Source: Nocardia sp. SYP-A9097 (GTDB taxonomy: Bacteria; Actinomycetota; Actinomycetes; Mycobacteriales; Mycobacteriaceae). Taken from it: a DNA stretch of 64,000 bases. Of the stretch, positions 1 to 7,224 are shown piece after piece. The notes under the pieces are model-generated. The model was not told the origin of the DNA. It worked only from the letters and a program-made list of their open reading frames with translations, and did not search any database. The stretch covers positions 62,001 to 126,000 of the forward strand of contig NZ_WJIC01000003.1 of assembly GCF_009649815.1 (NCBI RefSeq), given 5' to 3'. The position numbers were made by a program, and so were the translations under genes. Position 1 is the stretch's first letter. Every line of letters starts with the position of its first letter.

Positions 1-948
1 GCTTATGGGCTGTTGTTCCGGATTGCTTCGGGGGCGTTGCTGGGGTCGGAGACTCCGGTTCGATTGCGGCTGTTGGAGATTCCCGCCGCGGTGTCCTCGC
101 TCGAAGGCGTTGCCATGGAGTTGGAGGATGGGGCGTTTCCGTTGCTGGACGGGATCGATATCTCCGATGATCCGTGGGTCGGGTTCGATGGGGCGAATAT
201 CGCGCTGCTGGTTGGTGCGCGGCCGCGTACCTCGGGGATGGAGCGGTCGGATCTGCTGGCCGCGAATGGGCCGATCTTCACCGATCAGGGTGCGGCCATC
301 AATGCCAATGCGGCACAGGACATCAAGGTTCTGGTGGTCGGAAACCCGGCCAATACCAATGCTTTCATCACCATGAGCAATGCGCCCGATGTGCCCGCCG
401 CCCGGTTCACCGCGTTGACTCGGCTCGATCACAATCGCGCTATTGCGCAGGTAGCGAAGAAGACCGGGGCGGCTGCGGCGGAGATCCATCGAATTGCCAT
501 CTGGGGCAATCACTCCGCGACGCAGTACCCGGATCTCTCGCATGCCAGCGTCGCCGGTAAGCCCGCGCTCGAACTGATCAATGATCCAGCGTGGGTGGAG
601 GACGACTTCATTCCGACCGTGCAGCAGCGCGGGACCGCGATCATCAAGGCCCGTGGGGCTTCGTCGGCAGCCAGTGCGGCCAGCGCTGCCATCGACCATA
701 TTCATGATTGGGCGCTGGGCACTCCGCATGGGGAGTGGGTCTCGATGGCGGTGCCGTCGGACGGTTCCTACGGTGTTCCGGAGGGCCTGATCAGCTCGTT
801 CCCGGTGACCTGTGCCGATGGTGAGTACCGCATTGTGCAGGGGCTGGAGATCGACGAATTCTCCCGTGCCCGAATCGATTCGAGCGTCGCGGAGCTGGCG
901 GCCGAGCGCGATGCGGTGATCGAGCTCGGCTTCGCCAAGCGTTCCTGA
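1..948 (+). CDS. mdh: Malate dehydrogenase, 5' end outside the window
   Basis: NAD-dependent oxidation of malate to oxaloacetate in the TCA cycle, cytosolic. The reading frame is open from base 1, and the N-terminal Rossmann GxxGxxG segment lies before the window. Visible MDH landmarks are the substrate-loop arginines in [14 protein letters not shown], the NAD-site segment [14 protein letters not shown], and the catalytic histidine in [12 protein letters not shown]. The C-terminus is complete and about 316 residues are present, so only some 10-20 residues are missing. The gene converges without any gap on the LLM oxidoreductase gene that follows. Family assignment is secure. Confidence 0.95.
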   Translation, partial: AYGLLFRIASGALLGSETPVRLRLLEIPAAVSSLEGVAMELEDGAFPLLDGIDISDDPWVGFDGANIALLVGARPRTSGMERSDLLAANGPIFTDQGAAINANAAQDIKVLVVGNPANTNAFITMSNAPDVPAARFTALTRLDHNRAIAQVAKKTGAAAAEIHRIAIWGNHSATQYPDLSHASVAGKPALELINDPAWVEDDFIPTVQQRGTAIIKARGASSAASAASAAIDHIHDWALGTPHGEWVSMAVPSDGSYGVPEGLISSFPVTCADGEYRIVQGLEIDEFSRARIDSSVAELAAERDAVIELGFAKRS

Positions 949-1824
949 CTAGCCGCGGACCTTGGCGATGATGTTGTCGCCGTACCACTTGATCTTGGTG
1001 ATCTTCTCTTCCAAGGTCTCGGTGTCGTGCTCCTTGGCGTACGAGTTGCGGAAGCCGACGATCACATCGGTGATGCCCTTCTCCTCGACGCGCTTCACAC
1101 CATCCGGGGTGTACGCGTCGTAGGAGACGGCGTGGATCTCGAACTCGCCGGGATTGTCACGCTCGCTACGCAATTCGTTGATGCGGGCCAGGTACTTGTC
1201 CAGGTCCTCGGGGTTACCGCCCGCGTGCATCCAACCGTCCGAGAGCCGCACCGCGCGTCGCAGCGCCGCGTCACTGTGCCCGCCCACCAGGATCGGCAGC
1301 GGCTCGGTGGGTGCGGGGGTGAGCTTGATCTTGGGAATGTCGTAGAACTCGCCGTGGTACTCGAAGTACTCGCCGGTGGACAGGCCCTTCACGATCTCGA
1401 TGCACTCGTCCAGGCGCTTGCCGCGGCGCTCGAACGGGACGCCCATCATCTCGAAATCCTCCGGCCACGGGCTGATGCCGACACCGAGAGCGAAACGGTT
1501 ATTGCTCAGGCGCGCAAGCGAACTCGCCTGCTTGGCGACCAGCACCGGCGGGCGGATCGGCAGCTTCAACACGAACGGGGTGAGCCGCAGCGTGGTGGTG
1601 GCCGCGGCGATCGCCGCCGACAGTACGAAAGTCTCGATGAACGGCTTGCCGTCCAGGAAATCGCGATTGCCATCCGGGGTGTACGGATACTTCGAGTCCG
1701 ACTCCGCGGGGTAGGCGATGCTGTCCGCGATGGTGATGCTGTCGAACCCGGCCGCCTCGGCCGCCTGAGCGAGGGGGATGTAGTAATCCGGGTTGGTCAT
1801 CGCCTCCGCATAGGTGAAGCGCAT
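949..1824 (-). CDS. LLM-class F420-dependent oxidoreductase (Rv2161c/TIGR03619-like)
   Basis: A 291-residue luciferase-like TIM-barrel protein of the kind that uses coenzyme F420 for hydride transfer; the substrate cannot be read from sequence. Visible signatures are the N-terminal segment with SITIADS, the conserved GVGISPWPEDFEMMGVPF and the following RGKRLDE, and LPILVGGHSD, where the phosphate of the cofactor normally sits. It is transcribed away from the 3-alpha-HSD-like gene. A near-consensus KstR-type site lies 38 bases before its ATG. A role in sterol or lipid oxidation is an inference from that site and the neighbours. Confidence 0.85.
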   Translation of the reverse strand: MRFTYAEAMTNPDYYIPLAQAAEAAGFDSITIADSIAYPAESDSKYPYTPDGNRDFLDGKPFIETFVLSAAIAAATTTLRLTPFVLKLPIRPPVLVAKQASSLARLSNNRFALGVGISPWPEDFEMMGVPFERRGKRLDECIEIVKGLSTGEYFEYHGEFYDIPKIKLTPAPTEPLPILVGGHSDAALRRAVRLSDGWMHAGGNPEDLDKYLARINELRSERDNPGEFEIHAVSYDAYTPDGVKRVEEKGITDVIVGFRNSYAKEHDTETLEEKITKIKWYGDNIIAKVRG

Positions 1825-1861
1825 CGGGTCGTCCTCTCGACAGTGAGCAAGGTGCGAAAAC

Positions 1862-1875
1862 TAGAACAGATTCCA
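1862..1875. promoter_or_regulatory. Putative KstR-type operator, one mismatch
   Basis: The sequence TAGAACAGATTCCA fits the published KstR pattern TnnAACnnGTTnnA except for one base in one half-site. It lies in the divergent region between the LLM oxidoreductase (start 1824) and the 3-alpha-HSD-like gene (start 2076), close to the LLM promoter. Assigned by motif only. Confidence 0.4.
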
Positions 1876-2075
1876 GTTTCTTGTCGTGATGTTAGCCCGG
1901 AATGCGCGCGATGGCGATGAATCGGGGCGAAACCGCGACAGCCATTTCAGCGGCGCTGAAGTGCAACATCTGTTGTATCGCAGCATCCGCGCACGCCACC
2001 GCAACGGTCTCGGTGGCTGAGATGACGCGCCCACGGGGTTGCCCTGGGCAGTTGAACCTTGTTCTAATCTCGGGC

Positions 2076-2825
2076 ATGACCATCGCCATCACCGGATCCG
2101 GGTCGGGCATCGGAGCGGCCACCGCCGCCGCGCTCACCGCGGCGGGCCACGACATCATCGGCATCGACCTGCGCAATGCCGACGTGACCGCCGACCTCAC
2201 CGATCCGGCCGCCCGCGCGGCGGCCGTAGACGCGGTGCTGGAACGCTCCGGTGGCGTCCTGAACGGCCTGGTGCTGTGCGCCGGAGTCGGCCCGCACGTC
2301 TCCGACCCCAACTTCGTGGTCGAGATCAACTACCGCGCCACCGTCGCCTTCCTCGACGCCCTCTTCCCCGCCCTGCAAAAGGGCGAATCCCCTGCGGCCG
2401 TGGTGGTTTCGTCGGTAGCCTCCACCCACATCAAGTGGGAGGAGAACCCCATCAATTTGGGTACCGAATCCGAAGCATTCACCGCCGCAGGCGATTTCGC
2501 AGGCTCATACGCTTACGCCGCCTCCAAGAACGCTGTCACCGTGGCAGTTCGCCAGCGCGCCACCGAATGGGGCAGTGCCCGCGTCCGCCTCAACACCGTC
2601 GCCCCCGGCAGCGTCGACACCCCGCTGCTCCGGGCCGGCATGGATGATCCCCGCTACGGCGACGCCATCCGCAACTTCGTGGCCCCCATCGGCCGCAACG
2701 GCACCCCCGCCGAAATCGCCTCCCTGATCAAGTACCTGCTCGGCCCCGACGCCGGCTTCATCCACGGCGCCCAATTCGTAATCGACGGCGGTATCGACGC
2801 CCAGGTCCGCCCCACCGCGGTCTGA
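2076..2825 (+). CDS. SDR oxidoreductase resembling 3-alpha-hydroxysteroid dehydrogenase/carbonyl reductase
   Basis: A 249-residue classical SDR. The start ATG 2076 places the cofactor motif TGSGSGIGAAT at residues 5-15. Catalytic Ser lies in VVSSVAS and Tyr/Lys in YAYAASK. The overall pattern (GIDLRNADV, GLVLCAG, the C-terminal HGAQFVIDGGIDA) closely follows the Comamonas testosteroni 3-alpha-HSD/carbonyl reductase type, which oxidises or reduces the C3 position of steroids. A motif TTGAAC-CTT-GTTCTA at 2052-2066 looks like a KstR site but has a 3-base spacer. Steroid specificity is likely from similarity, not proven. Confidence 0.85.
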   Translation: MTIAITGSGSGIGAATAAALTAAGHDIIGIDLRNADVTADLTDPAARAAAVDAVLERSGGVLNGLVLCAGVGPHVSDPNFVVEINYRATVAFLDALFPALQKGESPAAVVVSSVASTHIKWEENPINLGTESEAFTAAGDFAGSYAYAASKNAVTVAVRQRATEWGSARVRLNTVAPGSVDTPLLRAGMDDPRYGDAIRNFVAPIGRNGTPAEIASLIKYLLGPDAGFIHGAQFVIDGGIDAQVRPTAV

Positions 2826-2912
2826 CCGCCCCCGCCGGGCATGGATCCCGGCCCACAATCGGTGGCCGTCGCCCGCGAGGTGTACAAATCCGCATTCGGT
2901 CTCGGCCCCCGC

Positions 2913-2954
2913 GATGCCGCGGTCTCGGAGCAGCTACTCCGAGGCCGCGGCATC
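2913..2954. terminator. Hairpin between convergent genes
   Basis: An 18-bp stem with one mismatch (2913-2930 with 2937-2954) and a 6-base loop. It lies between the 3' ends of the SDR (2825) and the EspA-like gene (2984). There is no clear T-tract, so this is a probable bidirectional terminator of the actinobacterial type. A smaller GCCGGG/CCCGGC stem sits at 2834-2852. Confidence 0.6.
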
Positions 2955-2983
2955 ACTATGTTCAGCGCCGTTCGGGTGGAATT

Positions 2984-4555
2984 TCAGGTTTGATCTGTGT
3001 CGTAGTCGCCGGTGGGTTCATCGTCGGGTTGGCCGATGACGCCGGGGCCCGCAGCGCCCAGGTTGCCGGTGAGTTCGCTTTCGGCGGAGACGCTTTGGTA
3101 GTGCTGGACGGTGCGGGAGGACTCCTGGTCGGAGCCGCCGCGGCCCGCTCCCGCGGCCCCGGGGGAGCCCATGAAACCGGGGTTGCCTGGGCCGCCGATG
3201 CCGGGGGCGCCTGCCGTGCCGGAGCCGAAGGGGTTGGCCTGGGCGGCGATTCGGCCGCCGGGGATCGAGGAGCCGGGGCCGCCGGGGATCGAGGGGATGC
3301 CGCCGCCGAGACCGGCGCCTCCGCCCGCACCGCCACCACCGGCTCCGCCGCCACCACCACCGAGACCTGCTGCCTTCGTATCCAGATCCGTGGGGGAGCC
3401 GGGGGTGGCGAGTCCGGACGGGTTGGCGGCGGACGGGTTCATCGCGCCCTCGAGGAGGGATTTAGCCTTTTCCAGGATGGGCTGGCCGACATTCTGGGCG
3501 AGGGAGTGGGCTACCTCGGCCGGGTTCACGCCGCCGTTCTGGCCGGCGAGTTGGGCGATGAGGGCGTTGAGTTGGGCTGTGTAGCCGGAGAGTTCGCCGT
3601 GGGTCAGGTTGACCACCGTGATCGCCGAGCTGAGATGTTCTGTGGCAGCAGCGATCAGGGCGGTTTGGCCCGGGTGAGTCAGGGCTACCGGGGCGAGGGC
3701 GGTGGCCTGGGTGGCGAAGGATTGGGCGATGGCTGTGAGTTGGATATTGCCGCGTTGGACCACCGCGGCGGCCTGTTCGGTGAGAGTGGAGAGGTCGAAG
3801 CCGCGCTGGGTGGTTTCCTCGCCGTGATTCTGCGCCTGCCGGCCCGCCGATTGCGCTTTGGTCGATGCCTGGCCCTGCCAGAGCTGTTCGACGGTTTTCA
3901 AAGCGCCACTACCGATTTGGACGGCGCTCTCGATGTACTTCGAGCCCTGGCTCAGCAGGGTGGCGGGATTCAGGGAACCCAGGACGCCGGTGCCGAAGCT
4001 GTTGATCAAGTCCAGGAAGGGTTTGAAGAGGGCATCGATACCTGGGATCGCGGGGACCGACAGGCCCTTCATGAGATCGCCCACCGGATCGGCCGGCAGC
4101 GGCGGCAACACCGGGCTGCCTGCGGCCTGGTTGAAGGCGGCCTGGGCGGCGTTCAAGGCGGCGGGCACGCTGTTCAAGGCCGCCTGAGCGGCTCCGACCA
4201 CGCTCTGCGCGGTGCTCAGCGTCTGTTGCGCGCCCGAGAGCACGCCGTGCGCGGAGTCGAGCGCGGGGGAGATGGCACCGTCCAGGACCGAGGCCGCATG
4301 GGTGTCGCCGCTACCGCCGGGGAAGTGCGGCAATCCACCGGAGAGCGGCGTGCCTTCCTGCTCGAATTCCTTGCGGGACAGGGCGAATGCGGGCGGTTCG
4401 ATATCCGGCATATCGGCCGGGAACTCCCCGAGCGGCAACGCCGGAAGAGCTCCGGGAGTTACGGCGTGCAATGCGTCAGCGCCGGCGACGGCCCCTGATT
4501 CCCCGGCGCCGCCGGGGTGCGCGAGTCCGATCACTCCGGAGTCGATGGGCCTCAT
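2984..4555 (-). CDS. Probable type VII secretion-associated protein (EspA-like), Gly/Pro-rich C-terminus
   Basis: A 523-residue protein whose ATG at 4555 overlaps the stop of the EspC-like gene by 4 bases, so the two are translationally coupled. The N-terminal 100 residues are Ala/Pro/Gly-rich. The middle (about residues 95-370) is alpha-helical and Ala/Gln-rich with a WQG motif in ALKTVEQLWQGQAS, recalling the WxG turn of ESX substrates. The last 120 residues are a Gly-rich, probably disordered tail ending in acidic residues. No signal peptide or membrane span is seen. The tandem with an EspC-type protein recalls espA-espC of mycobacteria. No ESX core genes (eccB-E, mycP) lie in the window. 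Function is inferred from architecture only. Confidence 0.55.
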   Translation of the reverse strand: MRPIDSGVIGLAHPGGAGESGAVAGADALHAVTPGALPALPLGEFPADMPDIEPPAFALSRKEFEQEGTPLSGGLPHFPGGSGDTHAASVLDGAISPALDSAHGVLSGAQQTLSTAQSVVGAAQAALNSVPAALNAAQAAFNQAAGSPVLPPLPADPVGDLMKGLSVPAIPGIDALFKPFLDLINSFGTGVLGSLNPATLLSQGSKYIESAVQIGSGALKTVEQLWQGQASTKAQSAGRQAQNHGEETTQRGFDLSTLTEQAAAVVQRGNIQLTAIAQSFATQATALAPVALTHPGQTALIAAATEHLSSAITVVNLTHGELSGYTAQLNALIAQLAGQNGGVNPAEVAHSLAQNVGQPILEKAKSLLEGAMNPSAANPSGLATPGSPTDLDTKAAGLGGGGGGAGGGGAGGGAGLGGGIPSIPGGPGSSIPGGRIAAQANPFGSGTAGAPGIGGPGNPGFMGSPGAAGAGRGGSDQESSRTVQHYQSVSAESELTGNLGAAGPGVIGQPDDEPTGDYDTDQT

Positions 4556-4881
4556 GCCTGCTCCCCGATCTGGCTCGCCACGCTCCCCAGCCCGCTCGCG
4601 AAGGAGCTGTCGGTCGAGTCGTAGGTGGCGGCGGAGCCGAAGGCGGCCTGGCCGAGGTGGGTGAACCGCGCGGAGAGCGCGTTGATGTCCTTGTCGTGGA
4701 GTAGCTCGGCGACGGCGAAGCTGGCCAGGAAGTCCGCGCCGATGAGCCCGAAGACCGGGGTCATGGCCGCGACATGCGAGACCGCGTCGAGCCCGCCGGT
4801 GCCGGCGATATCGGCGGCTACGCCGTGCTGCGTGGTCGCGAAGCCGCGGACCGCGTCGGTGTCGACCGAGAGATCGGCCAT
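4552..4881 (-). CDS. EspC-family (DUF2580-like) ESX-associated protein
   Basis: A 109-residue helical protein resembling the EspC family of small ESX-dependent proteins. It starts with MADLSVDTDAVRGFA and has a predicted helix-turn-helix hairpin. A YxxxD secretion-type motif (Y87-D91, YDSTD) follows the second helix, where type VII export signals lie. ATG 4881 was chosen because GGGGG lies 6 bases before it; a longer form from 4926 is possible. It is the first gene of a two-gene unit with the EspA-like gene and is divergent from the epimerase at 5059. Substrate status is inferred. Confidence 0.65.
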   Translation of the reverse strand: MADLSVDTDAVRGFATTQHGVAADIAGTGGLDAVSHVAAMTPVFGLIGADFLASFAVAELLHDKDINALSARFTHLGQAAFGSAATYDSTDSSFASGLGSVASQIGEQA

Positions 4882-5031
4882 CGGAGCCCCCCAAAACGTC
4901 GTGACTGCGTCGAGTTGAAAAGACATGCGGTTGCGAATATAGCCCACTGAGCGTCCAGCCCGGCGTGGCGCATGTCTCGACGCCGCAGGTCGGGGTCGTT
5001 TCGGAGTCGCCGCCGAGCCGTTCTTGCAAAT

Positions 5032-5045
5032 TAGAACAAGTTCTA
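5032..5045. promoter_or_regulatory. Exact KstR-type operator
   Basis: TAGAACAAGTTCTA is a perfect 14-base palindrome apart from its two central bases and matches TnnAACnnGTTnnA exactly. It ends 13 bases before the ATG at 5059 and overlaps a possible -10 element TATATT at 5044-5049, so a bound repressor would block a nearly leaderless transcript. KstR is the TetR-family repressor of cholesterol catabolism in mycolate actinobacteria. Its binding here is inferred. Confidence 0.6.
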
Positions 5046-5058
5046 TATTCTTCATTCC

Positions 5059-6048
5059 ATGAAGGTCGCAGTCACCGGCGCTGCCGGGTTCCTTGGCACC
5101 AATTTGCTTCGCCTGCTTACGGATCGCGGTCACGAGGTGACTGCCATCGATCGCGTCCGGCCCACCACCGACACCCCCGGCGTGACCTGGGTCAGCGGCG
5201 ATGTGCTGGATCCCGCCTCGATGCGCAAGACCCTCGATGGCGCCGAGGTCGTCTACCACCTGGTCGCGCTCATCACCCTCGCGCACAAGAACGATCTGGC
5301 CTGGCGGGTCAATACCGAGGGCGTGCGCGTGGTCGCCGAGGCCGCGCTCGAGGTCGGCGCGCGCCGCATGGTGCACACCAGCTCGATTCACGCGTTCAAC
5401 CAGTACACCTGCGGCGGCACCATCAATGAGCGCGCGCCGCGCTCCATCGATCCCGATCTGCCGGTGTACGACCGCTCCAAGTTCCAGGGCGAGGTCGAGC
5501 TGCGCAAGGTCATCGACCAGGGCCTGGATGCCGTGGTCTGTAATCCGACCGGTGTGTACGGCCCGATCGACCACACCGACTCGCGTATCAACAAGACCCT
5601 CTGGGATGCCGCGCGCGGCCGCGTCCCGGTCATGATCAGCGGCGGCTTCGACCTGGTCGACGTGCGCGACGTGGCCAACGGCCTGGTGCTCGCGGGCGAG
5701 CGCGGCAAGACCGGTGAGAACTACCTGCTCGGCGGGCACTTCACCAATATGTTCGACGCCACCCGCCTCGCGGCCGAGGTGAACGGGAAGATGAAGCCCG
5801 CCTTCGCCATTCCCGTCAAGGTGATCAACTCGCTCATGCCGGTAATGGAACCTGTCGCCAAGGCGCTCGGTAGCGATCGCATCTCCAAGGCCGCCATGGG
5901 CGCGCTGCTCTCGGCCCCGATTGTGGAGCACGACAAGGCAACTGCCGAAATCGGCTACCGCCCGCGCCCCGCCGAGGAGACCATTCGCGACCTCGTCGCC
6001 TTCTACAACGGCCAGAATTTCAAGGTTGTCACGCAGAAGATCGCTTGA
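5059..6048 (+). CDS. NAD-dependent epimerase/dehydratase family protein (extended SDR)
   Basis: A 329-residue extended SDR similar to mycobacterial Rv0139-type and 3-beta-HSD/dihydroflavonol-reductase-like proteins. GAAGFLGTNLL at residues 7-17 is the NAD-binding motif. Catalytic Ser lies in HTSSIHAF and Tyr-Lys in YDRSKFQGE. NPTGVYGP and LVDVRDVANGLVLA complete the family pattern. It is a single-gene unit with an exact KstR-type operator directly upstream. The 3' end lies 8 bases before the LexA box of the next gene. Oxidation or reduction of a sterol or related alcohol is plausible but not shown. Confidence 0.85.
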   Translation: MKVAVTGAAGFLGTNLLRLLTDRGHEVTAIDRVRPTTDTPGVTWVSGDVLDPASMRKTLDGAEVVYHLVALITLAHKNDLAWRVNTEGVRVVAEAALEVGARRMVHTSSIHAFNQYTCGGTINERAPRSIDPDLPVYDRSKFQGEVELRKVIDQGLDAVVCNPTGVYGPIDHTDSRINKTLWDAARGRVPVMISGGFDLVDVRDVANGLVLAGERGKTGENYLLGGHFTNMFDATRLAAEVNGKMKPAFAIPVKVINSLMPVMEPVAKALGSDRISKAAMGALLSAPIVEHDKATAEIGYRPRPAEETIRDLVAFYNGQNFKVVTQKIA

Positions 6049-6055
6049 CACCAGG

Positions 6056-6071
6056 TAGAACAAATGTTCGA
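6056..6071. promoter_or_regulatory. LexA (SOS) box
   Basis: TAGAACAAATGTTCGA contains GAAC-N4-GTTC, the actinobacterial/Bacillus LexA operator pattern, and ends in the preferred TTCGA. It sits 8 bases before the chosen GTG start at 6080. The 4-base spacer separates it from the 2-base KstR pattern found upstream at 5032. The M. tuberculosis homologue Rv2578c is, as I recall, in the LexA regulon. Confidence 0.6.
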
Positions 6072-6079
6072 CTTGAGTG

Positions 6080-7093
6080 GTGCGGTGGCAAAGCCAGACC
6101 CTCGAGGCCGATGACGGCGCGCTGCCCGGGTTGGAGCGCGCCGGATTCGTTCGGAGCGTACAGACTCCGGAGTTCGAAGGCATCACCTTCCACGAGGTGC
6201 TCTGCAAATCCGCGCTGAACAAGGTGAACGGCGGTGACCTGCCGTTCAACTGGACCATCAACCCCATGCGCGGGTGCTCACACGCCTGCACCTACTGCTT
6301 CGCCCGCACCACCCACGAATATCTGGACCTGGACGCGGGCAATGACTTCGACAATCAGATCGTCGTCAAGACCAATGTCGCCGCCGTCCTGCGCCGGGAG
6401 CTGCACAAGCGCTCCTGGCATCGGGAAACCGTTGCGCTGGGGTCGAATACGGATCCCTATCAGCGCGCCGAGGGCCGCTACCGGCTGATGCCGGGGATCA
6501 TCGGCGCGCTCACCGAATCGGGGACCGGGTTCTCCGTCCTCACCAAGGGCACGCTCATGCGCCGGGATCTGCCGCTGCTGACTCAAGCCGCACGGCAGGT
6601 GCCGGTGCATCTCGCCGTCTCCATCGCGATCATGGATCCCGAGCTGCATGCCGGTCTCGAATCCGGCACCCCCTCGCCGCGTGCGCGCCTGGAGTTGGTG
6701 CGCGCCTTGGCCGATGCCGGTTTCGCCGTGAATGTCATGGTGGCTCCGGTCATTCCGTGCCTCACCGATACCCGCTCACACCTCGACGAACTCCTCGGAG
6801 CCATTGCCGAGGCGGGCGCGGCCAGTGTGGTCGCCTTCCCCATGCATCTACGCGGCAGCACCCGCGGCTGGTTCCTGAACTGGCTCGCCGAACAGCACCC
6901 GGCGCTGCTGCGGCGCTACCGGCAGTTGTATGGTCGCGGGACTTCGGTGACACCGGAGTACTCTGCGTGGCTACGCGGCCGGATCGAGCCGCTGCTCGAA
7001 AAGCATGGACTGAACCGCGAACGGCAGGCCGAACCCGAGGTGCGCGCCGCCGTATCGCACACGCCCGACCCGCAGCTGGCTCTGTTCGCCTGA
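6080..7093 (+). CDS. Rv2578c-family radical SAM protein (Spl-like)
   Basis: A 337-residue radical SAM enzyme with the 4Fe-4S motif CSHACTYC near residue 70, in the context GCSHACTYCFARTTHEYLD, as in spore-photoproduct-lyase-like proteins. Further conserved stretches are VALGSNTDPYQRAEGRY and HLRGSTRGWF. GTG 6080 gives an N-terminus MRWQ that, from memory, agrees with Rv2578c; GTG 6077 would add one residue. The transcript must be leaderless or nearly so, because the LexA box ends at 6071. DNA-damage induction is inferred from that box; the substrate of this family is unknown. Confidence 0.85.
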   Translation: MRWQSQTLEADDGALPGLERAGFVRSVQTPEFEGITFHEVLCKSALNKVNGGDLPFNWTINPMRGCSHACTYCFARTTHEYLDLDAGNDFDNQIVVKTNVAAVLRRELHKRSWHRETVALGSNTDPYQRAEGRYRLMPGIIGALTESGTGFSVLTKGTLMRRDLPLLTQAARQVPVHLAVSIAIMDPELHAGLESGTPSPRARLELVRALADAGFAVNVMVAPVIPCLTDTRSHLDELLGAIAEAGAASVVAFPMHLRGSTRGWFLNWLAEQHPALLRRYRQLYGRGTSVTPEYSAWLRGRIEPLLEKHGLNRERQAEPEVRAAVSHTPDPQLALFA

Positions 7094-7224
7094 GACCGGC
7101 CGCGAATCTCGGCCCGATTCACCAATCTTTGCCTGTTTCACCGCTCACTTTGCAGGAGAGTCGCGAATATAGCGGAGTAGTTTGGCGTTGGTACCTCTCA
7201 CGGACGAGGAAGTGATGTAGGCGC

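Noticed and set aside
2052..2066. TTGAAC-CTT-GTTCTA as a third KstR site
   Set aside because: The spacer is 3 bases, whereas KstR needs 2. Left as a weak possibility only.
6056..6071. TAGAACAAATGTTCGA as a KstR site
   Set aside because: The spacer is 4 bases, and the GAAC-N4-GTTC pattern with the downstream Rv2578c-like gene fits LexA instead.
7094..7224. Riboswitch or leader peptide before korA
   Set aside because: No conserved structured pattern; only an ordinary promoter-like stretch (TATAGC) and leader.
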